A DNA stretch of 64,000 nucleotides from Deltaproteobacteria bacterium Ga0077550 (lineage in GTDB: Bacteria > Myxococcota_A > Polyangia > Nannocystales > Nannocystaceae). Under the pieces are notes generated by a model that saw only the letters and a program-made list of their open reading frames with translations, was not told where the DNA came from and made no database searches. The translations under genes were made by a program, and so were the position numbers. The stretch covers positions 1 to 64,000 of the forward strand of contig LNFB01000269.1 in the NCBI GenBank assembly GCA_001464385.1. Reading direction: 5' to 3'. Below, piece after piece: positions 48,300 to 56,267 of this stretch. Each line of letters begins with the position of its first letter. The first letter of the stretch is position 1.

Positions 48300-49775
48300 A
48301 TGGCGCAGGCAACCCAGTCCGCCGAGGTCGACGTCGAGATCGCGATCCTCGGGGCGGGCTTCGCCGGCCTGTGCATGGGCATCGCGCTGCAGCGCGACGG
48401 TCAGCACGACTTCGTGATCCTCGAGCGCGCCACCGAGGTCGGCGGCACCTGGCGTGACAACCACTACCCCGGTGCGGCGTGCGACATCCCCTCGCACCTG
48501 TACTCGCTGTCGTTCGCGCCCAAGCCCGACTGGTCGCGCGTGTACCCGACGCAGCCCGAGCTGCACGCGTACCTGCGGCAGCTCGCGGAGGACCACGGCC
48601 TGCGCTCGAAGATCCGCACCGGCCACGACCTGCTCGGCGCCGACTTCGACGACGCGCGCGGGATCTGGCGCCTGACGACGTCGGCGGGGGTGATCACCGC
48701 GCGCAAGGTGGTGTCGGGCACGGGCGGCCTGTCCGAGCCCAAGGACCCCGAGCTCCCCGGCCTGGCGCGCTTCGCCGGCACCACCTTTCACAGCGCTGCG
48801 TGGAACCACGGCTACGATCTGGCCGGCCAGCGCGTCGCGGTGATCGGCACCGGCGCCTCCGCCGTGCAGTTCGTCCCCGAGATCGCGCCCGTGGTGGGTC
48901 ACCTCGACGTCTACCAGCGGACGCCCAACTGGGTGATCGAGCGCGGCGATCGTCCGTACGGTCGCGCCGCGCAGTGGATGTTCCGCCACGTCCCCGGCCT
49001 CCGCGCGGGCTACCGCGCCGCGCTGTACTGGAAGCACGAGGCGCGCGTCCTCGCGTTCGTCGTGCACCCGGCCTTGATGCGATTCCCCCAGCGCGCCGCG
49101 GTGCGCCACATCGAGGCCCAGGTCGCGGACCCGGCGCTGCGCGCCCGCGTGACCCCCGACTACGCCTTCGGCTGCAAGCGCGTGCTGATCTCCAACGACT
49201 GGTACCCGGCGCTGCAGCGAAGCAACGTCGAGTTGGTCACCTCTGGCATCCGCGAGGTCACGCCCGCGGGCATCGTCGACGCCACGGGCAAATCGCGGCC
49301 CGTCGACTGCATCATCTTCGCCACCGGCTTCTACGCGACGAAGAACCCGATCGCCGCGCGCATCCGCGGCGTCGGCGGGCTCAGCCTCGCCGAGGCGTGG
49401 AAGGACGGCGAGGAGGCCTATCTCGGCACGCTGGTGCGCGGCTTCCCCAACTTCTTCTTCATCGTCGGGCCCAACACCGGGCTCGGCCACAACTCGATGG
49501 TCTTCATGATCGAGACCCAGGTCGCGTACATCCAGCGCCTGCTCGCGCTGATGGCCGACGCCGACGCGGCGCGGCTCGAGGTACGCGCCGACGTGCAGGC
49601 CCGCTTCAACACGGCGCTGCAGCAGCGGCTGTCCGGCTCGATCTGGGCGACGGGTTGCAAGAGCTGGTACCAGCACGACAGCGGCAAGATCACCGCGTTG
49701 TGGCCGGGCTTCACGTTCGAGTTCTGGCGCCGGACGCGGGTGTTCGACGCCGCGGACTACGAGCTCGGATCCTGA
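48300..49775 (+). CDS. Flavin-containing (Baeyer-Villiger-type) monooxygenase
   Basis: 491 residues from ATG 48300. FAD site AILGAGFAGLCMGIALQ; the BVMO fingerprint FAGTTFHSAAWNH (FxGxxxHxxxW) near residue 159; NADPH site VAVIGTGASAVQFVPEIA; ATGFYATKNP near the end. GGTWRDNHYPGAACD also matches the family. These enzymes insert oxygen next to ketones to give esters or lactones, using FAD, NADPH and O2. The substrate is unknown; tight linkage to two methyltransferases may mean a small shared pathway. Confidence 0.9.
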   Translation: MAQATQSAEVDVEIAILGAGFAGLCMGIALQRDGQHDFVILERATEVGGTWRDNHYPGAACDIPSHLYSLSFAPKPDWSRVYPTQPELHAYLRQLAEDHGLRSKIRTGHDLLGADFDDARGIWRLTTSAGVITARKVVSGTGGLSEPKDPELPGLARFAGTTFHSAAWNHGYDLAGQRVAVIGTGASAVQFVPEIAPVVGHLDVYQRTPNWVIERGDRPYGRAAQWMFRHVPGLRAGYRAALYWKHEARVLAFVVHPALMRFPQRAAVRHIEAQVADPALRARVTPDYAFGCKRVLISNDWYPALQRSNVELVTSGIREVTPAGIVDATGKSRPVDCIIFATGFYATKNPIAARIRGVGGLSLAEAWKDGEEAYLGTLVRGFPNFFFIVGPNTGLGHNSMVFMIETQVAYIQRLLALMADADAARLEVRADVQARFNTALQQRLSGSIWATGCKSWYQHDSGKITALWPGFTFEFWRRTRVFDAADYELGS

Positions 49776-49778
49776 CGC

Positions 49779-50579
49779 TCACCACTCGCAGCCCATGGAC
49801 GCGGTCGCCTGGCGGGCGGCGTCCATCGCTGCGATGCAGGCGGTCTGCAGCTGATCGCGGGCGGGCCCCGCGGCCGCCTCGCGCCACGCGACGAGGGACT
49901 GCTCCATCGCCGCGTTCATCTGCGCGCGCGCGGCCTCGGGGACCTTGTCGGCGATGCAGCGTCGGTACTTGGTGACGTAGTCGTCGCACGCGGCGACCCC
50001 GGTCCCCGACACGCTGCCCGGCGTCACCCGTGCTCCGCGCTCCCACGTGGTGAGCACCGCCGTGCCAGCCGCGTCCCAGTCGGTCCACTCGCCGTGCTCG
50101 ACGCCGTCGACGAGCACGCCCTTGCGCAGCGGTGCGCCGCCGGGCCGGAACGTCTTCAGCGCGACCGCACCATCTCGCCGATGCGCGCGCTCGGTCGCGG
50201 GCTTGCCGTCGGCAAAGTACTCGACCCACGTGCCCGTGGGTTTGCCGTGGTCGTAGTGCGCCTCGGCGCGCAGCACCCCGCCGTCGTAGTAGGTCCGCCA
50301 CGGGCCGTGCTTCTCGCCGGCGTCGTAGCTGCCCTCGAGCCGCAGCCCGCCGTCGGGGAAGCGCTCGACGACGGGACCGTGGGGGCGGCCGTCCGGGCGC
50401 GTGCACGTCCCTCGATCCGCGGCGGTGACGAGCGTCGTGCCCGGCGGGCAGCGCACGGCAGCGGCACCCGGTACGGCGTTGTCGGGGCGCGCGCTCGAGC
50501 TGCGCGCCGATCGGCAGCCGCCCGTCGCAGCGAGCAGGATCGCCACCACCCACGTCGAGCATCGCGCGTCGATCGGCAT
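49779..50579 (-). CDS. MORN-repeat lipoprotein
   Basis: 266 residues from ATG 50579. Signal ends AILLAATGGC, lipobox Cys22. Residues about 65-175 contain MORN-type repeats: GRPHGPVVERFPDGGLRLEG, EKHGPWRTYYDGGVLRAEA, KPTGTWVEYFADGKPATE. The C-terminal 80 residues are helical with three Cys and YVTKYRRCIADKVPEA. Surface-exposed scaffold or polymer-binding role possible; not further assigned. Divergent from the GST gene. Confidence 0.8.
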   Translation of the reverse strand: MPIDARCSTWVVAILLAATGGCRSARSSSARPDNAVPGAAAVRCPPGTTLVTAADRGTCTRPDGRPHGPVVERFPDGGLRLEGSYDAGEKHGPWRTYYDGGVLRAEAHYDHGKPTGTWVEYFADGKPATERAHRRDGAVALKTFRPGGAPLRKGVLVDGVEHGEWTDWDAAGTAVLTTWERGARVTPGSVSGTGVAACDDYVTKYRRCIADKVPEAARAQMNAAMEQSLVAWREAAAGPARDQLQTACIAAMDAARQATASMGCEW

Positions 50580-50647
50580 CGTCGGTGCGGAGAGTCTATC
50601 AGGCCGCGGTGTCGTCGGTCGTGCGGACGTGGCAAGGTGCTCCGGAC

Positions 50648-51316
50648 ATGCCGAACCTGCGCCTGGTGATCGCGAACAAGAACTACTCGTCGTGGTCGAT
50701 GCGGCCGTGGGTGCTCTTGCGCCAGGCCGGCATCGAGTTCGAGGAGATCCTCGTCCCGTTCGACACCGAGGCGTGGGCGGGCCGCATCCCGACGCTGACG
50801 CCGACGGGGCAGGTGCCGGTCCTGTGGATCGACGACGAGCCGGTGTGGGATTCGCTGGCGATCGCCGAGGCGGTCGCGGAGCTGTTCCCCGCCGCGGGCC
50901 TGTGGCCGGCCGACGCCCGCGCGCGCCGTCGCGCGCGATCGATCGCCGCCGAGATGCATGGTGGGTTCGCCGAGCTGCGCAAGCGCATGCCGATGAACAT
51001 CGCCGCCGATCTGCGCGGACACGGCCGCACGCCCGAGGTCGAGCGGAACATCGAGCGCATCGTCGCGATCTGGACCGAGTGCCGCGAGGCCGCGACCGGA
51101 GGGCCGCTGTTGTTCGGCCACTTCACGATCGCCGACGCGATGTACGCCCCGGTCGTGACCCGCTTCCACACCTACGGCGTGTCGCTGCCGCCCGTCGCTG
51201 CGGCCTACGCCGAGGCCGTGCGCGTGCTGCCGTCGGTGCGCGCCTGGACCGAGGCCGCGCTCGCCGAGGACGCCTTCGTGGCCCACGACGAGCCCTATCG
51301 CACCGCCCCGCGCTGA
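50648..51316 (+). CDS. Glutathione S-transferase family protein
   Basis: 222 residues from ATG 50648. Thioredoxin-like N-terminal domain (1-80): LRLVIANKNYSSWSMRPWVL with the SSWS/RPW catalytic region, GQVPVLWIDDEPVWDSLAIA with the cis-Pro and ESxAI-type glutathione contact. An all-helical C-terminal domain follows (FGHFTIADAMYAPVVTRFHT). Probably conjugates glutathione to electrophiles or acts as a reductase. Stands in front of the PLP gene with a short gap. Confidence 0.9.
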   Translation: MPNLRLVIANKNYSSWSMRPWVLLRQAGIEFEEILVPFDTEAWAGRIPTLTPTGQVPVLWIDDEPVWDSLAIAEAVAELFPAAGLWPADARARRRARSIAAEMHGGFAELRKRMPMNIAADLRGHGRTPEVERNIERIVAIWTECREAATGGPLLFGHFTIADAMYAPVVTRFHTYGVSLPPVAAAYAEAVRVLPSVRAWTEAALAEDAFVAHDEPYRTAPR

Positions 51317-51349
51317 CGCGGCTCGCGGTCGCGGTACCCTGCCGTCGCC

Positions 51350-52558
51350 TTGCACGACCTCGATCTCGACTTCGTCCGTGCCCAGTTCCCGGCGCTCGCC
51401 TCCGACACCGTCTTCCTCGAGAACGCCGGCGGGTCGCAGACCCTCGCCGCGGTCGCGGATCGCATCCGCGACTACCTGCTCACCACCAACGTCCAGCTCG
51501 GGGCGAGCTACGCGGCGTCGCAGGCCTCCACGGCGCGCGTGCGCGAGGCGGCCCGCGAGACCGCCGCGTTCGTCGGCGCGAGTGACCCCGAGTGCGTGAT
51601 CCTCGGCCCGTCGACGACGCAGCTGTTGAACAACCTCGCGCTGGCGATGCAGGGCGGGCTCGTGCCCGGCGACGAGATCGTGGTCAGCGCAGCGGATCAC
51701 GCCGCGAACGTCGGCTGCTGGCGGCGCTTGGCCGCGCGCGGCATCGTCGTGAAGACCTGGCCCATCGATCGCGACACCTGGCGGCTCGAGCCGGCGGGCC
51801 TGCTGCCGCTGCTCGGCCCGCGCACCAAGCTCGTCGCCTTCACCCACGTCTCGAACCTGCTCGGCACCATCCACGACGTCGCCGGCCTGACGCGCCTGGT
51901 CCACGAGCACGGCGCGCGCGTGGTCGTCGACGGCGTCGCCTTCGCCCCGCACCGCGAGGTCGAGGTCGAGGCGTGGGACGTCGACTACTACGTGTTCAGC
52001 TTCTACAAGGTCTTCGGCCCGCACGTCGCGGTGCTCTACGGCAAGCGCGAGTGCCTCGAGCGGCTCGACACCATCAACCACGACTTCATCACCGAGCTGC
52101 CGTACCGGCTGCAGCCGGGCAACCTCAACTTCGAGCTGGCCCACGGGCTCGGGGGCATCTACGCGTACCTCGACGCGCTCGGCGGCCGCTGCCCAGGGGC
52201 CGGGTCTCCGAAGTCGCGGGCATTCGCGGCCATCGCCGCCCACGAGGAGCGCCTCGCGGCGCCGTTGCTGGCCGCGCTTGCGGCCCGGCCCGGCGTCACG
52301 ATCTTCGGCGATCGTCGTCCGCTGCGCGACGTCCGTGTGCCGACGATCAGCTTCGCCGTCGCCGGTCGCACCGCCGAGTCGATCGTCCGCGCGGTCGATC
52401 CCTCCGGCATCGGCATCCGCCACGGCGACTTCTACGCCAAGGCCCTCGCGGCCGAGCTCGGCGTGCCCGACCGCGAGGTCGTGCGGGTGTCGATGGTCCA
52501 CTACAACACGCCCGACGAGATCGAGCGGTTGATCGCGGTGCTCGACCGCGTGCTGTGA
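51350..52558 (+). CDS. Cysteine desulfurase-like aminotransferase class V
   Basis: 402 residues from TTG 51350 (LHDLDLDFVRAQFPALAS). PLP fold: FLENAGGSQTL near residue 24, ILGPSTTQLLNNLALAM, VSAADHAANVGCWRRLA, VVDGVAFAPH (Asp pairing with the PLP ring), FSFYKVFGPHVAVLYG with the Schiff-base Lys. This is the 'cysteine desulfurase family TIGR01976-like' type, whose reaction is unproven; some may be lyases or isomerases. No IscU/SufU neighbour is present. A 28-bp segment around its stop is repeated 47 bp downstream. Confidence 0.85.
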   Translation: MHDLDLDFVRAQFPALASDTVFLENAGGSQTLAAVADRIRDYLLTTNVQLGASYAASQASTARVREAARETAAFVGASDPECVILGPSTTQLLNNLALAMQGGLVPGDEIVVSAADHAANVGCWRRLAARGIVVKTWPIDRDTWRLEPAGLLPLLGPRTKLVAFTHVSNLLGTIHDVAGLTRLVHEHGARVVVDGVAFAPHREVEVEAWDVDYYVFSFYKVFGPHVAVLYGKRECLERLDTINHDFITELPYRLQPGNLNFELAHGLGGIYAYLDALGGRCPGAGSPKSRAFAAIAAHEERLAAPLLAALAARPGVTIFGDRRPLRDVRVPTISFAVAGRTAESIVRAVDPSGIGIRHGDFYAKALAAELGVPDREVVRVSMVHYNTPDEIERLIAVLDRVL

Positions 52559-52608
52559 GCGACGCGCCCGCCGATGACCACGCGGTGCTCGACCGCGTGC
52601 TGTGAGCG
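52534..52608. repeat. 28-bp direct repeat including the stop codon
   Basis: CGCGGTGCTCGACCGCGTGC followed by TGTGAGCG occurs at 52534-52561, covering the last codons and TGA of the aminotransferase gene, and again exactly at 52581-52608. Spacing is 47 bp. Confidence 0.9.
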
Positions 52609-52615
52609 GCGCCGA

Positions 52616-53275
52616 TCAGCAGCCGCACTCGGTCGCGATCTCGGCGCAGACGTCGTCCCACTCGACGGCGCAGCAGAAGTCGTCGATCTGGCACACGCAG
52701 TCGGCGATCTGCGGGTCGGCGCAGCCGGGCGCGCCGGTCGGCGCACAGCAGTCGCCACCCATCGCGCCGCCGTCGGTGCCGCCGGTGCCGCCGGTGCCGC
52801 CGTCGTCGGGGGGCGGCTCGGCGCCCGGGCACGGTTCGGCGCACTCGCCGACGATCGACACGCACGTCTCGTCCCACTGCTGCGTGCAGCAGAAGTCGTC
52901 GATCTGGCAGACGCACATCTCGACGTTGGGATCGTTCGCGCAGCCGGGCGCGCCCGCGGGCGTGCAGCAATCGCCACCCACCGGCGGCTGCGGGGGCGGC
53001 TGCGGTGCGTCGCCGCCGTCCGCGTCGGTCGGATCGTCGGGCGCGGGATCGGTCGCGTTGGGATCCGACGGATCGGGATCCTCGGGGATCGGCCCGGCGC
53101 CGCCGTCCTCGGTGCCGCTGTCGCCGGCGGTGTCGTCCACGGCGTCGTCATCACCCCCGCCGGCCTCGCCGGACGGCCCGTAGAACGGTGACTGCGACGT
53201 GCTCGATCCGGCGTCGCCGCCGGCACAGCCCACCAGGCCCAACACCACGAGGATCGCGTTCGTCTTGCTGCGCAT
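52616..53275 (-). CDS. Lipoprotein with two Cys-rich repeats
   Basis: 219 residues from ATG 53275. Lipobox VVLGLVGC at Cys17, then about 80 residues of Asp/Gly/Pro-rich linker. Two about 45-residue repeats follow, at 101-145 and 174-217: GDCCTPAGAPGC...CVCQIDDFCC...WDETC and GDCCAPTGAPGC...CVCQIDDFCC...WDDVC. Each has eight or nine Cys. The CVCxxDxFCC core is a secreted domain often seen in myxobacteria and other deltaproteobacteria, of unknown function. Neighbour on the same strand is RimO, with a 74-bp gap, so a separate promoter is likely. Confidence 0.85.
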   Translation of the reverse strand: MRSKTNAILVVLGLVGCAGGDAGSSTSQSPFYGPSGEAGGGDDDAVDDTAGDSGTEDGGAGPIPEDPDPSDPNATDPAPDDPTDADGGDAPQPPPQPPVGGDCCTPAGAPGCANDPNVEMCVCQIDDFCCTQQWDETCVSIVGECAEPCPGAEPPPDDGGTGGTGGTDGGAMGGDCCAPTGAPGCADPQIADCVCQIDDFCCAVEWDDVCAEIATECGC

Positions 53276-53349
53276 TCGGTCGCCCCACGGCGCCCGCGCG
53301 CCATGGGGGTCGTTGCCCGGCGCAGGCCAGAGGTTCCCCGCGCGCCTCG

Positions 53350-54744
53350 TCAGGCGTCTGCGCGGGCTTCGGCGTGGGCGGCGAGGGTCGCCACGGCGGC
53401 CTCGGCGTCCATCGACGCGACCAGCTCGTGCGCACCGGCCTGCGTGACGATCGCGCGGACGAAGTCGCCGGGCCGACCGGTGCCGTCGGTGAGGATCACC
53501 TTGCCGTCGATGCCCGGGGCCTGGCCCTCGTGGCGACCGTCGAGCAGCAGCTCGCTCTCCTCGGAGGGACCGTCGATCATCACGCGGAGCTCGCGACCGA
53601 CGAGCGCCGCGTGCTTGCGCGTGCGGATCTCCTCCTGAAGCTCCATCAGCGCGGCCGCGCGCTGCTCGGCGCGTCGGGCCAGCACGCGGCTGGGCAGCAG
53701 CGCCGACGCGGTGCCCTCTTCGCGCGACCACGGGAACACGCCGAGGTGATCGATCTCGCCCTCGGCGATGAAGTCGTACAGGCGCTGGTAGGCCTCGTCG
53801 GTCTCGCCGGGGTGGCCGACGAGCATCGTCGTGCGCAGCCAGACGTGGGCGTTGCCCACCTTCGCCGGATTGCGGAGATCCTCGACCAGCTCGCGCACCC
53901 GCTTCTCGCCGTAGCCGCGGCGCATCTTCTTCAGGACGTCGCTGTCGATGTGCTGCATCGGTACGTCGAGGTACGTCGCGACGCGTGGCTCGCCGGCGAT
54001 GCGGCGGATGAGCCCCTCGGTCACCGCCGACGGATAGGCGTAGTGCAGGCGGATCCACTCGAGCCCGTCGACGCGCACGAGCGCATCCAAGAGCTGCTCG
54101 AGGTTGGTCGCCGGCTCGAGGTCGCTGCCGTACGTCGTCAGATCCTGCGCGACGAGGCACACCTCGCGGGTGCCGGCGCCGACGAGCGCGGCGACCTCCT
54201 CGACGATCGAGTAGATGGCGCGGCTGCGCTGCGGCCCGCGCAGCGTCGGGATGATGCAGAAGCCGCAGGGCCGATCGCAGCCCTCGGCGATCTTCACGTA
54301 CGCGGTGTGCCGCGCCCCGCTCAGCTGCCGTGGCGTCTGGTGATCGTAGATGTACGCGCGCTTGCCCAGGGCCGAGACGCCCATGCGCGGGGCGTCGCCG
54401 CCGAGGACCTTCGCCAGCCCGAGCATGTCCGCCGAGCCGAGGAAGTGATCGACCTCGGGCATCTCCTTGGCGAGCTCGGTCGGGTAGCGCTGGCTCAGGC
54501 AGCCGGCCACGACCAACCGCTGCGCGCCGGTCGCCTTGATCCCGGCGAGCTCGAGGATCGTGTCGATCGACTCCTGCTTGGCGGCCTCGATGAAGCCGCA
54601 GGTGTTGACCACCAGCGTATCGGCCTCGTGGGGGTCGTCGACGATGCGGTGGCCGCCGTCCCGGACGACGCCGAGCATCACCTCGGTGTCGACTTGGTTC
54701 TTGGGGCAGCCCAAGGAGACGAAATAGACCTTCTGGGGTGGCAT
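53350..54744 (-). CDS. rimO: Ribosomal protein uS12 methylthiotransferase
   Basis: 464 residues from ATG 54744 (MPPQKVYFVSLGCPKNQVDT); in-frame upstream ATGs exist but the family starts here. UPF0004 domain with Cys of SLGCPKN, VNTCGFIEAAKQ, VAGCLSQR ligating one Fe-S cluster. Radical-SAM motif CDRPCGFCIIP. The end has a TRAM domain (ALVGRELRVMIDGPSEESEL). It adds methylthio to an Asp of ribosomal protein uS12. MiaB is distinguished by other motifs (RimO has SLGCPKN). Divergent from rpsP. Confidence 0.95.
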   Translation of the reverse strand: MPPQKVYFVSLGCPKNQVDTEVMLGVVRDGGHRIVDDPHEADTLVVNTCGFIEAAKQESIDTILELAGIKATGAQRLVVAGCLSQRYPTELAKEMPEVDHFLGSADMLGLAKVLGGDAPRMGVSALGKRAYIYDHQTPRQLSGARHTAYVKIAEGCDRPCGFCIIPTLRGPQRSRAIYSIVEEVAALVGAGTREVCLVAQDLTTYGSDLEPATNLEQLLDALVRVDGLEWIRLHYAYPSAVTEGLIRRIAGEPRVATYLDVPMQHIDSDVLKKMRRGYGEKRVRELVEDLRNPAKVGNAHVWLRTTMLVGHPGETDEAYQRLYDFIAEGEIDHLGVFPWSREEGTASALLPSRVLARRAEQRAAALMELQEEIRTRKHAALVGRELRVMIDGPSEESELLLDGRHEGQAPGIDGKVILTDGTGRPGDFVRAIVTQAGAHELVASMDAEAAVATLAAHAEARADA

Positions 54745-54941
54745 CGCGGGACCGTGCAGCCGCAGCATTGGCACGCCCGCCCCCCGGCATGGGCGCCGCC
54801 GGGCCGAAGTCGGGTCCACGACGCCGTGGCTTTCCTCACGGCTCCGGGCCCCGCTGGCGTCCGACAGCGGTGCCGCCTCGCTTGATCTCCGCGGGTGACA
54901 GGCTTAGCCTGCGCCCCCTTTCCGAGGTTCGAGACCGTTCC

Positions 54942-55184
54942 ATGGCCGTCAAGATCAGGCTTGCCCGTACCGGCGCGAAGAAGCGTCCCTATTATCGCAT
55001 CGTCGCTTCCGATGCCGATGCGCCCCGCGATGGCGCCTTCCTCGAGCGGCTCGGGACGTACGATCCGTCCGCGAACCCGTCGAAGGTCATCGTCGATCGC
55101 CCGCGGCTCGAGTACTGGCTCGGCGTCGGAGCGCTGCCGACCCAGACGGTCGCGCGTCTCATCAAGGTCCGTCCCGCGCGCTGA
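54942..55184 (+). CDS. rpsP: 30S ribosomal protein bS16
   Basis: 80 residues from ATG 54942: MAVKIRLARTGAKKRPYYRI, APRDGAFLERLGTYDP, LEYWLGVGALPTQTVARLI. Usual length and sequence for bS16, a small-subunit assembly protein. First gene of the rpsP-khpA-rimM-trmD-rplS set. Confidence 0.98.
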   Translation: MAVKIRLARTGAKKRPYYRIVASDADAPRDGAFLERLGTYDPSANPSKVIVDRPRLEYWLGVGALPTQTVARLIKVRPAR

Positions 55185-55361
55185 CGCCCGGTCGTCGGTC
55201 GTCCCCGCCGTCCGCCGGCGGGTGGGCGGCCCGCCCGCGGTTGTCCGGGTCGACGAGACCTCGCGGCGCCGCGGGCTCGGCTTTGCCGACCACGCCCGCC
55301 TGTGGGATGCTTGCCATCGAGGCTCTTCCTCCCGCTCTCTCTCGCACCTCTCGGAGCCCAG

Positions 55362-55607
55362 ATGTCGTCGATTTCCCTCAAGGAACTCATCGAGTTCATT
55401 GCCCGCGCGCTCGTCGACAAGCCCGACGAAGTCCAGGTCTCCGAGATCTCGGGTGAGCAGACCGTCGTCCTCGAGCTGCGCGTCGCCAAGGACGACCTCG
55501 GCAAGGTGATCGGCAAGCAGGGCCGCACCGTCAAGGCGATGCGCGCGATCCTCAGCGCCGCGTCCTCGAAGGTCCGCAAGCGCGCCGACCTCGAAATTCT
55601 GGAGTAA
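55362..55607 (+). CDS. khpA: KH-domain RNA-binding protein KhpA
   Basis: 81 residues from ATG 55362 (MSSISLKELIEFIARALVDK). One KH domain with the GxxG loop VIGKQGRTVKAMRAIL. Position between rpsP and rimM is the standard arrangement for KhpA/YlqC, an RNA chaperone affecting division and translation in other bacteria. Preceded by a 177-bp spacer after rpsP. Confidence 0.94.
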   Translation: MSSISLKELIEFIARALVDKPDEVQVSEISGEQTVVLELRVAKDDLGKVIGKQGRTVKAMRAILSAASSKVRKRADLEILE

Positions 55608-55642
55608 TTCTGAGCGGCTAGGCCGCCAGTCCACGAGGCATC

Positions 55643-56224
55643 ATGGCGACTCCGGACAAGTTCGAGGTCGGAGTCGTCGCGGGTGCCCACGGACTCGCGG
55701 GCGCGCTGCGGATCCATCTGTTCGATCCGAACTCGCGCGCCGTCGCGGTCGGTCGCACGGTGCAGCTGCGCCGCGCGGGCGAGGGCGCTGCCCCGGCGAA
55801 GACGATCGCGATCAAGGTCCGTCGCGCGGTCGCGGTGCCCGGCAAGCCCGGCACGTGGCGCGTGGAGTCCGACGACGTCCGCGATCGCGACGCCGCACTC
55901 GCGCTCGCGGGCTGCGTCGTCGAGGTCGATCGCAGCTCCGTCGCGCCCGCGTCCGACGACGAGTTCTTCCTCGCGGACGCCGTCGGTCTTCCGGTGCTGC
56001 GCGCCCGCGATGGCGCCGAGCCGCGCATGCTCGGCACCATCGTGTCGATCACCAGCAACGGCGCGCAGGATCTCTTCGAGGTCAGCTTCCGCGGCGCAAA
56101 CGGTCGCACGCAGACGTGGTTGTTGCCGGTGCTGCCCCACGTCATCCGCGACGTGACGAGCGAGGCGGTGTGGGTCGATCCCCCGCTCGGGCTCGTCCCC
56201 GACGAGCTCGAGGACGGCGCCTGA
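55643..56224 (+). CDS. rimM: Ribosome maturation factor RimM
   Basis: 193 residues from ATG 55643. N-terminal RimM domain starts FEVGVVAGAHGLAGALRIHL; the C-terminal PRC-barrel reads DEFFLADAVGLPVL and QTWLLPVLPHVIRDVTSEAV then WVDPPLGLV. It assists 16S rRNA processing and binds uS19. Gene order khpA-rimM-trmD supports it. Confidence 0.95.
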   Translation: MATPDKFEVGVVAGAHGLAGALRIHLFDPNSRAVAVGRTVQLRRAGEGAAPAKTIAIKVRRAVAVPGKPGTWRVESDDVRDRDAALALAGCVVEVDRSSVAPASDDEFFLADAVGLPVLRARDGAEPRMLGTIVSITSNGAQDLFEVSFRGANGRTQTWLLPVLPHVIRDVTSEAVWVDPPLGLVPDELEDGA

Positions 56225-56267
56225 TCGCCCGTAGGGCGGCGTCCACGGGCATTTCCAGCGATCGTCC

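Noticed and set aside
53276..54790. N-terminal extension of the Cys-rich lipoprotein through the RimO region
   Set aside because: It is out of frame with RimO, which is unmistakable there; the lipoprotein has its own ATG and signal peptide at 53275.
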